From: Bacteroidota bacterium
GTDB taxonomy: Bacteria > Bacteroidota > Bacteroidia > Bacteroidales > WCHB1-69
Assembly (NCBI GenBank): GCA_017860455.1
Contig: JAGDMF010000006.1
Coordinates: forward strand, 1-64,000
DNA: 64,000 nt
Direction of reading: 5' to 3'
Part shown: piece after piece, positions 48,876 through 58,941 of the stretch
Layout of the letters: each line of letters begins with the position of its first letter
Position numbering within the stretch: position 1 is the first letter of the stretch
Notes under the pieces: generated by a model
Database searches by the model: none
What the model was told of the DNA's origin: nothing
Seen by the model: only the letters and a program-made list of their open reading frames with translations
Position numbers and translations under genes: made by a program

Positions 48876-49526
48876 ATGAAATTTTCAAATCGATATATAT
48901 TTATTTTTATCACGATTATTGTAGTGATTTGTGCTGCAATACTCACCTTTGCTTCGGTTGGATTACAACCTTTTCAAAAAGCAAACCGGGAACGTGAAAG
49001 GATGTCACAAATTTTACAGGCATCCGGTTATGTTAATGTACCAGATGTTATAGGTTTTTACAAAAAAGTGGCATCTGACACCATTATTAAAGGGGAAAAA
49101 GAGGAACTTCCTCTTATTAAAGTAAAGGCAAAAAATGGGGACACTAATTATGTTCTTCCATTAAGGGGTAAAGGACTTTGGGGCCCAATCTGGGGATTCA
49201 TTGCGGTTAAATCTGATGGTAAAACCGTTAATGGTGCCGTTTTCGATCATAAAAGTGAAACTCCAGGCTTAGGAGCTGAAATCAACACTATGAAGTTTAT
49301 GGCTCAATTTGAAGGGAAACTATTATTTGACGAACAAGGCAATTTTTCAAGTATTAAAGTGGTAAAAGGGGGTGTTGCCAATAGTAATATTGCACCGACT
49401 AACGGTGTTGATGCCATTTCAGGGGGATCCATTACAAGTAAAGGCTTAGAAAAGATGTTAGAAGATTGCATCATTAAATATGTGCCTTACCTAAAAGAAA
49501 TTCAAAATAAAACAACAACTAAATAA
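48876..49526 (+). CDS. nqrC: Na+-translocating NADH:quinone reductase subunit C
   Basis: ATG 48876; GKGLWGPIWGFIAV, DAISGGSITSKGLEKML flavinylation-type motif. Confidence 0.93.
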   Translation: MKFSNRYIFIFITIIVVICAAILTFASVGLQPFQKANRERERMSQILQASGYVNVPDVIGFYKKVASDTIIKGEKEELPLIKVKAKNGDTNYVLPLRGKGLWGPIWGFIAVKSDGKTVNGAVFDHKSETPGLGAEINTMKFMAQFEGKLLFDEQGNFSSIKVVKGGVANSNIAPTNGVDAISGGSITSKGLEKMLEDCIIKYVPYLKEIQNKTTTK

Positions 49527-49535
49527 CAGCATATT

Positions 49536-50129
49536 ATGAGTCTCAAAAAATATTTAGGACCTTTAAATAAAGATAATCCTGTTTTAGTTCAGATTTTAGG
49601 TGTTTGTTCTTCATTAGCTGTAACGGCTCAGTTGAAACCCGCCTTTGTGATGGCCCTTTCTGTTACAATCGTAACGGCTTTTTCCAATTTAATCATTTCT
49701 CTTTTAAGAAATACAATTCCACCAAGAATAAGAATTATTGTTCAGTTGGTTGTTATTGCCACATTGGTTATTTTAGTAGATCAGGTTTTACAAGCCTTTT
49801 TCTATGATGTTAGTAAGATGTTATCTGTATTCGTAGGATTGATTATCACCAACTGTATCATTATGGGAAGAGTAGAAGCTTATGCGCTTTCCAACCCTCC
49901 AATGCCTTCATTCTGGGATGGCATATTTAACGGTTTAGGGTATGGTTTGGTTTTAGTAACTTTAGGTACTGTAAGAGAAATATTCGGGTCCGGTACCCTT
50001 TGGAAAATGCAAATTATTCCAACATCATTCTATGAACATGGTTACTTAAACAACGGCCTTATGGTTTTACCACCCGCCGCATTGATTTTAGTAGGGGTGA
50101 TGATTTGGGTGCAAAGGTCGAAGGGCTAA
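49536..50129 (+). CDS. nqrD: Na+-translocating NADH:quinone reductase subunit D; stop codon supplied by heptamer array
   Basis: MSLKKYLGPLNKDNPVLVQILGVCSSLAVTAQLKPA...GRVEAYALSNPPMPSFWDGIFNGLGYG; last codons AGG TCG AAG GGC TAA lie almost entirely within array M. Confidence 0.93.
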   Translation: MSLKKYLGPLNKDNPVLVQILGVCSSLAVTAQLKPAFVMALSVTIVTAFSNLIISLLRNTIPPRIRIIVQLVVIATLVILVDQVLQAFFYDVSKMLSVFVGLIITNCIIMGRVEAYALSNPPMPSFWDGIFNGLGYGLVLVTLGTVREIFGSGTLWKMQIIPTSFYEHGYLNNGLMVLPPAALILVGVMIWVQRSKG

Positions 50130-50220
50130 AGGCGAAAGGCGAAGGGCTAAAGGCGAAGGGCGAAAGGCGAAAGGCGAAGGGCTAAAGGCGAAGGGCTAAG
50201 GGCGAAGGGCGAAGGAGAAT
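50116..50220. repeat. Heptamer array M, 15 x 7 bp (AGGCGAA/GGGCTAA/GGGCGAA)
   Basis: GGTCGAA GGGCTAA AGGCGAA AGGCGAA GGGCTAA ... GGGCGAA GGAGAAT, exact phase; same family as array D in inverse orientation. Confidence 0.97.
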
Positions 50221-50254
50221 GTTATATAAACTTGTAAAACTAAATAATACTAAT

Positions 50255-50608
50255 ATGGCTACAGTAAGACAATTCGAAGACCTGGAGGTTTGGCAAAAAT
50301 CAATATCTTTAGTTCAAGAAATCTATTTACAATTTAAAGATTGTAAGGATTATGGATTTAAAGATCAAATACAAAGAGCATCTGTTTCAATTCCCTCAAA
50401 TATTGCTGAAGGATTTGAAAGAAATACGGATCAAGATACTTCACGTTTTTTTATTATAGCAAAATCTTCTGCCGGTGAAGTACGAACACAATTGCATATT
50501 GCGTTTTTATTAGGATATGTTCAAGAGATTGAATCAATTACACTCATTGAAAAGGCAACAACAATATCAAAAATGCTTGCAACTCTAATAAAATATAGAT
50601 TAAAATAA
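50255..50608 (+). CDS. Four-helix-bundle protein (23S rRNA IVS / TIGR02436-like)
   Basis: MATVRQFEDLEVWQKSISLVQEIYLQFKDCKDYGFKDQIQRASVSIPSNIAEGFERNTDQDTSRFFIIAKSSAGEVRTQLHIAFLLGY. Confidence 0.96.
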   Translation: MATVRQFEDLEVWQKSISLVQEIYLQFKDCKDYGFKDQIQRASVSIPSNIAEGFERNTDQDTSRFFIIAKSSAGEVRTQLHIAFLLGYVQEIESITLIEKATTISKMLATLIKYRLK

Positions 50609-50614
50609 AATTTT

Positions 50615-50649
50615 ACGCTTTTCGCCTTTTGCCTTGCACCTTTTGCCTT
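50615..50649. repeat. Heptamer array N, 5 x 7 bp, inverse of array M
   Basis: ACGCTTT TCGCCTT TTGCCTT GCACCTT TTGCCTT. Confidence 0.9.
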
Positions 50650-50664
50650 TTTTTCGTATTTTTG
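50634..50664 (+). promoter_or_regulatory. Candidate eno promoter (TTG N20 TATTTTTG); its -33 element lies in array N
   Basis: TTG 50634-50636, TATTTTTG 50657-50664. Confidence 0.5.
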
Positions 50665-50690
50665 CATGTTAAAAAAATTAAAAAAATTAA

Positions 50691-51995
<1,305 letters not shown>

Positions 51996-52023
51996 TTCCA
52001 TTTTTTTGATCTTTGAAAATAGT

Positions 52024-52052
52024 AAAAAGAGTTCTCATGAACTCTTTTTTTT
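52024..52052 (+). terminator. Rho-independent terminator of eno
   Basis: AAAAAGAGTTC TCAT GAACTCTTTTTTTT. Confidence 0.9.
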
Positions 52053-52084
52053 GTCAAAAAATCTGTAGATCGGGAAAGATAACG

Positions 52085-52092
52085 TATATTTG
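52085..52092 (+). promoter_or_regulatory. -7 element TATATTTG of the giant adhesin gene
   Basis: AACGTATATTTGCACTC 20 bp before ATG 52112. Confidence 0.55.
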
Positions 52093-52111
52093 CACTCTTA
52101 AATATAGCAAT

Positions 52112-55100
52112 ATGAAAAATATAAAATATACATTTTTAAGCATTGTTTTTTTACTCTTTTTTATTCACCAAAATGGGAATGCTCAGAACGCACCCGGTGG
52201 TAATGTTTCGAGTGCAGGTTCTTTTGTAACAGCACTTGGTGGAAATGCCTACACTTCCTATCAGGCTGGAGTTCAGATTATTCATGTTACAAAAGATATA
52301 AAATTAAACGCTCCTATCAATATCATTTATGGAATTTATAAATTGGTTCCTGCTGATTCTACTTGTGAAATTGCTCCGGCTACATCGATAAATCGTTTGT
52401 TTTCTATTCAAACTAACGCCAATTTAACCTTGCAAGGATTTGATGGGGAAACTCCAAATGAAACAAAACAATTAAAATTTGAAGGGAAAATAAATGATTC
52501 TGAAAAATGTTTGCAAAATATTTTTCAGAATTCAGGAACACTAATTATCACCTCTAATGTAATCATTGAAAACCACAATGGGGCTCAGGCTGCGATCAGT
52601 AATCAGGGGAATATTTTTATTTATGGAGGGATCATTCAAAACAATCAATCTTCCGAAAATGGGGGTGCACTATTCTTAAATTCAGGAAATGCAACTATTG
52701 ATAGTGTTCAATTTATTAACAATACAGCACTTAAAGGAAGTGCCATTTATCAAAACAGTTACGCTTCCCTTTTATTAAAACAAACCAATGTCAATAATGG
52801 TACCATTTATCTAGCTGAAAATGCATCCATATCGATTATTGACCAGTTTCAAACCAATCAGATTATTACGCTTCAAAAAGACAATTTCACATTATGTTCA
52901 CCTATTATTTCCATACTTACTCCTTTAGCTCCTGCTCAGGTTGAAGAAATTTATAGCTCATTTCAATTTGAGCAAATTCCTGATCCTTATGTGTTTGAGA
53001 TCGCCAATGATAGTGCTTCGATCATAATTAATGGAATATGTGATACCTTATTTTTCAGAAATTGTCAGCAATTTTATATTCCTTACACAGATTCCATTTA
53101 CACCTCATCTACCCAGTTTGTTCATAGAATTGAAACGAATCAAACCTGTGATAGTTTGGTTAAAATAATGATAGAAATTGAACCCTATATTGACACCATT
53201 GCCTTAACATTATGTTCTTATGATTTTCCATATTCTATTGAAAATGGAACAATTGACACAGCCGGAACTTACACGTATCAATATCAGGCTATAGATGGAT
53301 GTGACAGTACTCTCATCTATCAGGTTACGATGATTCCTACTATTGTTGACACTCAATTTGTATCTGTTTGTGATATTGAATTACCCTATACTTTCAGAGA
53401 TTCTGTATTAATCACTTCAGGAGAATATATTTTTGGATCAGCCTGCAATAGTTTCACTCATCTTTTCTTTCAGGTGAACTCTTCCTACAACGACACAATC
53501 TGGGCTTCTATATGTGAATCAGCATTACCTTATATGTTTTCTAATGGTCAAACCTATACAGTTTCAGGAATTTATACAAATTCGTATTTGACACAGAGTG
53601 GGTGTGACAGTATTGTGACTTTGGATTTAACCGTATATCCTTATTTTGAAGCTACTATTGCAGGTGATACCTTAATTTGTGAAAATGAATCCACTATTTT
53701 TACAGCTTCCGGAAGCACACAATTTTTATGGAGTACAGGAGCAACAACTGCTTCTATTGAACCTCTCCAATCGGGGTTATATAGTGTTACTGTTTCTGAT
53801 GAGTTGAACTGCTATATTTCCAGCAAACAGGTTCATTTAACGATTCAAAACACTCCTCAGCTGGTAGTAACAGGAGAGGAACCTTTTTGTCAATTTGATT
53901 CCATAACACTTTCATGTACGGGAGCCGATTTTTATATCTGGAATGAGGTTGACACTGCTGTACAAAAACATATTTTTAACGGCAATAGTTTGACCATTAA
54001 AGCATTAAACACAAATGGTTGTTTTGTTTTAGACACTATTGAACCCATTATGTATCCTGCCCCCATTTTAGAAATTATAGGGGATCAGGAGATTTGTTTA
54101 GGTGATTCCACTACTCTTCAGGTACCATCCGGAAATAGCTATTTATGGTCTACCGGATCAACGGATACCACTATTGTAGTGAATCCATTAATAACCACAA
54201 CCTATTTTGTAACAATAACATCAGCGTTACAATGTAGTTATGTTGATAGTATAACTGTTTTTGTGCGACCTATTCCTGAAATTCAAATTTTGGGAGATAC
54301 CATACAATGTTATGGAAATTTGATTCAGTTAACGGCAAATGGAGGAGATCAATACTTGTGGAGTAATGGAACAGCAGATGCAACAGTTGCATTGGATCAA
54401 ACTGCAGTAGTTTCAGTAACTGTTTCAAATGAATTCAACTGTTCAGCAATAAAAACAATTCAAGTTAGAATAGATACTGTTCCAACCTTAGATATATCAG
54501 GGAATAATGAAATTTGTATGGGCCAAAATGGTGCCCTTACAGCCCAATCTGATGCGCCATTTGTATGGTCAACCAATGAAATTACGGAACACATTTTAGT
54601 ATCTCCCACTATAAACACTACTTATTTTGTGACCGCTACAAACTCTTATGGATGTCAAACTATTGATAGTTTTGAAGTTGTTGTACATGAGTTACCTATA
54701 GCTCAAATTTCCGGGACAGATCAATTTTGCAGTAACACTTATACACAATTAACGGCAACAGGTGGAGGATCCTATTTATGGAATAATGGGGAATCCGGCA
54801 GTTCTCTGGTTACCAATATCGGAGGAACATATACAGTAACTGTCACCAATCAATATGGTTGCAGTGCTTCAGTTTCCAAAAACATTTCATCATTACAGGC
54901 ACCTGATGTTACAATATTCGGTGATTCAGTGAAATGTGTAGGTCAATCCACTCAATTCAGTGCATCCGGAGCAAACACTTATCAGTGGAACAACGGATCC
55001 ACATCACCACAAATCACAGCCATAAATGGTGGAATCTATACTGTAACAGGGACATCTGTTAATGGATGTAGTGCAACAAGATCGATAGAATTTATTCAAT

Positions 55101-58100
55101 CACAGCCCAATATTGTGATAAGTGGAGACACTTCGATTTGTGTTGGGGAAACAACTATATTAACTGCTTCCGGTGGAGGAACCTATTTATGGAGTGCCAA
55201 CAATCAAACTTCTGCGTCCATATTTTTATCACCTGTTCAAACTTCGTTTTATTACATTACTGTAACCAATTCACTAGGATGTTCTGCTGTAAAACTAGTA
55301 ACATTACTAGTTAATCCTAATCCGAACGTATCCATAATGGGTGAAAACTCCATTTGTCAAGGAGATTTAACAACATTAACTGCGAATGGGGGAACCAGTT
55401 ATGCATGGTCCAATGGATCCAATACTGCCAGCATTTATGTAAGTACTGCAGGATTTTACACTGTTACAGCCACTTCTTCTTTAGGATGTACTTCAACAGC
55501 CATCACATCAGTGAATGTAAAAACGAAACCTAATGTTTCGATATTGGGCGTTCCCTCTTTTTGTCAGGGTTTATCAACAACTTTAACAGCAACGGGTGGT
55601 AATAATTATGTTTGGAGTAACGGAACCAGTACTCAAAATAATACAATCAATATTCCGGGTACCTATTCAGTAACGGTTACCAATTCAAATAACTGTACTG
55701 CAGTTGCATCCATTGTTGTAGTTATGAACGAAAAGCCAACCGCTTCCATATTAGGGAACAGAAATTTCTGTGCTAATAGTCAAACCTCATTAACTGCGAT
55801 GGGTGGCACTAACTATTTATGGAATGATGGATCATCCAATCAAACGATAACTGCAACAACAGGAGGCACTTATACAGTCACAGTAACCAATCAAAATGGA
55901 TGTACTTCAAGTGTTTCTGCTGTTACAACCGTTTATTCAGTACCAACACCTTCCATATCGGGGAGTTCAGAATTTTGTCAGGGATTGAGCGTCAATTTAA
56001 TTGCTTCCGGAGGAGTATCTTATTTGTGGAGCTCCGGTGCAACTTCAACCTATATTAATGTCAATCAAACAGGTACATATATTGTAACTGCTACAGATTC
56101 AAGAGGGTGCACTGCTGAAGCAACCAAAACTGTAATTGCGCACCCATTACCGGTAATAACGATTACTGGTGATACAAATATTTGTACGGGGGGTTCCAGT
56201 TTTCTGGTAGCCAATGCAAGCGGAGCAACTTCCTTTGTGTGGAGTACTGCTCAAACAGCACCATTTATTAATGTTTCTCCCAGTGCAACAACTAACTATA
56301 CCGTAATTGTAACCAACGTCAATGGATGTTCCAATTCTTCCACTTTAAAAGTAAATGTAAGACCCTACCCTACTCCTTCTATAGTAGGCAATAACTCATT
56401 TTGCGACGGTGACACGTTACATCTTACCGCTCAGGGGGGAGCATCCTATTTGTGGAATAATTCTGCGACCAATTCATCTATTGATATTACTAATGCAGGA
56501 ACCTATACGGTTACCGTTACTTCCCAATATGGTTGTAGTTCCACCATTTCAAAAACAGTAACAAAAAATAGTTTACCTATTCCTGTTATTACAGGCAATG
56601 GAACAATTTGTGAAGGTCAAAACGGAACACTTACGGCGTCCGGCGGTGTTTCCTATTCGTGGTCCAATAATGTATCAACAGCCATTATTCATCCATCAGC
56701 TGCCGGTACCTATACTGTAACAGTTACAGATGCAAATGGTTGTAGTTCTTCTGTTTCAACGAATATTACAGTAAATACACCTCCCAATGTTTCCATTATT
56801 GGTGATACTTCATTTTGTCAGGGCAATTCTATCATTTTGGCTGCATCAGGTACACCAAATGTTTCCTATTTATGGAGTAATAGCAGTACAGGAACCTCTA
56901 TCTCTGTCAATTCATCAGGTATTTATTCTGTAACAGCCACCCATTTGAATGGGTGTACTGCAAATGCCTCAAAATCAATAACATCATTATCGTTACCTAA
57001 TGCTCAAATTTCAGGGGTACTGAATCCTTGTTTAGGTAAAGGCACAACATTAACCGCTTCAGGAGGTGTTTCATATATTTGGTCTAACGGATCACAAAGT
57101 AATACAATAAATATTAGTCCTACCGTTTCAAGTACTTATTTAGTTACAGTTACTGGAATTAACGGATGTACTCATCAAACATCAGTAGTAGTTAATCCAT
57201 TACCTGTACCCGGAATTACCATTACAGGTGGGGAACCCATTTGTCAAGGTGAGATGGCAACAATAACAGCATCTGGAGGAAGTTCCTATCAATGGTCAAC
57301 AGGTATTAATAGCGCAACAATAAATGCCACAGTTACAGGTACCTATACTGTTACTGTAACCAATTCAATGGGTTGTACAGCTACATCATCCGTTCCATTG
57401 TTGGTAAATCCTACTCCAAGCTCAGAAATCACAGGTGTTTCAACTCTTTGTGAAGGTACTTCCACAACTCTGGAAGCAACAGATGGAATCTCCTATTTAT
57501 GGAGTAACAACGCAACAACACCTACCATTTCTATCAATCCTGCCACTTCAACATCTTATTCTTGTACCGTTACGAATAATTATGGATGTCATGTGGTTGT
57601 TAATAAACCTATAACTGTTGTTGCTCTACCAACTCCTCAACTCTTTGGCGGAAGCCAGTTTTGTGAAGGAGGTTCTTTAACACTATCAGTAGCCGGTGGT
57701 GATAGTTATCTGTGGAATACCAATGAAACAGGAAATGAAAAAATTGTTACCTCTCCCGGATTATATAGTGTAACTGTTACTTCAAATGGTTGTTCTGCTT
57801 CCACATACACTTATGTATCAACACTTCCATTACCTACCCCTACAATAACAGACCCAGTCAGTATTTGTCAGGGTCTTTCTACAACGCTTACTGCCGGAGG
57901 AGGAACTGATTACCATTGGAGTACAGGAGCTAATAATGGATCCATCAACACAGGAGTGGGTGGAACCTATTCTGTCACTGTAACAAACAGTGATGGTTGT
58001 TCGGCAACCACTTCGACCACTGTTACTTTACTTGATATTCCCAACATTCAAATCACCGGAGATTCGACTATTTGTAATGGTCAGTCAACACAATTGATGG

Positions 58101-58936
58101 CAAGCGGCGGGATTTCTTATTTGTGGAATACAAGCGAATCCAATGCTTTATTAAATGTATCTCCTACAACAAATACCAATTATAGTGTTACCGTAACCAA
58201 TTCTGCAGGTTGTACCTCTTCAAAAAATATTTTGGTTCAAGTTTTCCCTGTTTATCAGGTGGATAGAGTGGCTCAGATTTGTCAAGGTCAATCTTACAAC
58301 GGACAAGGGTTCACAATTCCGGTTCAAAATAGTGCCGGTGAGTTTGAGTTTTATAACAATTTTCAAACCACTCAGGGTTGTGATAGTATTATCAAATTAA
58401 CATTAACTGTAAATCCAAAACCGGTGATTACTCAGGCTATTTCCGGACCATCAGTGATCAACACAACCGGAATGTACTCCTATATTATTTCTAATGTACA
58501 ATTTGCTGACTCTTATGAATGGTCTATTAATAATCCAACATGGACATTAAGCAATTCCACTTCCAATTCTGTCAATTTAACAGTAAATAACACCGGCAGT
58601 GGAATTTTGACAGTTTATGGAGTAAACGAATGTGGTGTCTCCAATCCGGGAACATTGAATATTTTATCTTCAGTAGCAGTTGAAACGTTTGATATAACAG
58701 ATCAAATCACTATTTCCCCCAATCCATCACCGGGAATAGTTATCGTTGAAAACAGTAGTGATATCTTATTAACTCGTTATGAATTATATGATTTAACAGG
58801 AAAAATGATTAAAACTGAAACCATTTCAAGTTCAAAATTTGAAATAGATATAAATAATTGTTCAAATGGAGTATATATCATTAAACTTTTTGAAAAAAAT
58901 CAATTCAGATATTCCGGTAAAGTTATAAAACAATAA
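52112..58936 (+). CDS. Giant T9SS-secreted multi-repeat (Ig-like) adhesin with beta-helix-like N-terminal part and C-terminal sorting domain
   Basis: ATG 52112 with signal peptide; N-terminal GGIIQNNQSSENGGALFLNSGNATIDSVQF; 22 units of the type ISG..xFCxGxSTTLTASGGxSYLWSNG...GTYTVTVTNxxGC; C-terminal ITISPNPSPGIVIVENSS...YELYDLTGKMIKTETI...GVYIIKLFEKNQFRYSGKVIKQ. Confidence 0.9.
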   Translation: MKNIKYTFLSIVFLLFFIHQNGNAQNAPGGNVSSAGSFVTALGGNAYTSYQAGVQIIHVTKDIKLNAPINIIYGIYKLVPADSTCEIAPATSINRLFSIQTNANLTLQGFDGETPNETKQLKFEGKINDSEKCLQNIFQNSGTLIITSNVIIENHNGAQAAISNQGNIFIYGGIIQNNQSSENGGALFLNSGNATIDSVQFINNTALKGSAIYQNSYASLLLKQTNVNNGTIYLAENASISIIDQFQTNQIITLQKDNFTLCSPIISILTPLAPAQVEEIYSSFQFEQIPDPYVFEIANDSASIIINGICDTLFFRNCQQFYIPYTDSIYTSSTQFVHRIETNQTCDSLVKIMIEIEPYIDTIALTLCSYDFPYSIENGTIDTAGTYTYQYQAIDGCDSTLIYQVTMIPTIVDTQFVSVCDIELPYTFRDSVLITSGEYIFGSACNSFTHLFFQVNSSYNDTIWASICESALPYMFSNGQTYTVSGIYTNSYLTQSGCDSIVTLDLTVYPYFEATIAGDTLICENESTIFTASGSTQFLWSTGATTASIEPLQSGLYSVTVSDELNCYISSKQVHLTIQNTPQLVVTGEEPFCQFDSITLSCTGADFYIWNEVDTAVQKHIFNGNSLTIKALNTNGCFVLDTIEPIMYPAPILEIIGDQEICLGDSTTLQVPSGNSYLWSTGSTDTTIVVNPLITTTYFVTITSALQCSYVDSITVFVRPIPEIQILGDTIQCYGNLIQLTANGGDQYLWSNGTADATVALDQTAVVSVTVSNEFNCSAIKTIQVRIDTVPTLDISGNNEICMGQNGALTAQSDAPFVWSTNEITEHILVSPTINTTYFVTATNSYGCQTIDSFEVVVHELPIAQISGTDQFCSNTYTQLTATGGGSYLWNNGESGSSLVTNIGGTYTVTVTNQYGCSASVSKNISSLQAPDVTIFGDSVKCVGQSTQFSASGANTYQWNNGSTSPQITAINGGIYTVTGTSVNGCSATRSIEFIQSQPNIVISGDTSICVGETTILTASGGGTYLWSANNQTSASIFLSPVQTSFYYITVTNSLGCSAVKLVTLLVNPNPNVSIMGENSICQGDLTTLTANGGTSYAWSNGSNTASIYVSTAGFYTVTATSSLGCTSTAITSVNVKTKPNVSILGVPSFCQGLSTTLTATGGNNYVWSNGTSTQNNTINIPGTYSVTVTNSNNCTAVASIVVVMNEKPTASILGNRNFCANSQTSLTAMGGTNYLWNDGSSNQTITATTGGTYTVTVTNQNGCTSSVSAVTTVYSVPTPSISGSSEFCQGLSVNLIASGGVSYLWSSGATSTYINVNQTGTYIVTATDSRGCTAEATKTVIAHPLPVITITGDTNICTGGSSFLVANASGATSFVWSTAQTAPFINVSPSATTNYTVIVTNVNGCSNSSTLKVNVRPYPTPSIVGNNSFCDGDTLHLTAQGGASYLWNNSATNSSIDITNAGTYTVTVTSQYGCSSTISKTVTKNSLPIPVITGNGTICEGQNGTLTASGGVSYSWSNNVSTAIIHPSAAGTYTVTVTDANGCSSSVSTNITVNTPPNVSIIGDTSFCQGNSIILAASGTPNVSYLWSNSSTGTSISVNSSGIYSVTATHLNGCTANASKSITSLSLPNAQISGVLNPCLGKGTTLTASGGVSYIWSNGSQSNTINISPTVSSTYLVTVTGINGCTHQTSVVVNPLPVPGITITGGEPICQGEMATITASGGSSYQWSTGINSATINATVTGTYTVTVTNSMGCTATSSVPLLVNPTPSSEITGVSTLCEGTSTTLEATDGISYLWSNNATTPTISINPATSTSYSCTVTNNYGCHVVVNKPITVVALPTPQLFGGSQFCEGGSLTLSVAGGDSYLWNTNETGNEKIVTSPGLYSVTVTSNGCSASTYTYVSTLPLPTPTITDPVSICQGLSTTLTAGGGTDYHWSTGANNGSINTGVGGTYSVTVTNSDGCSATTSTTVTLLDIPNIQITGDSTICNGQSTQLMASGGISYLWNTSESNALLNVSPTTNTNYSVTVTNSAGCTSSKNILVQVFPVYQVDRVAQICQGQSYNGQGFTIPVQNSAGEFEFYNNFQTTQGCDSIIKLTLTVNPKPVITQAISGPSVINTTGMYSYIISNVQFADSYEWSINNPTWTLSNSTSNSVNLTVNNTGSGILTVYGVNECGVSNPGTLNILSSVAVETFDITDQITISPNPSPGIVIVENSSDILLTRYELYDLTGKMIKTETISSSKFEIDINNCSNGVYIIKLFEKNQFRYSGKVIKQ

Positions 58937-58941
58937 AGTTT

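Noticed and set aside
50255-50608. Accessory (Avd-type) protein of a diversity-generating retroelement
   Set aside because: Avd is a 4HB relative, but no reverse transcriptase or TR/VR-like adenine-variable repeat was seen in the window.
52013-52111. N-terminal extension of the giant adhesin in the ORF track
   Set aside because: It passes through the eno terminator and the -7 promoter element; the signal peptide starts at ATG 52112.
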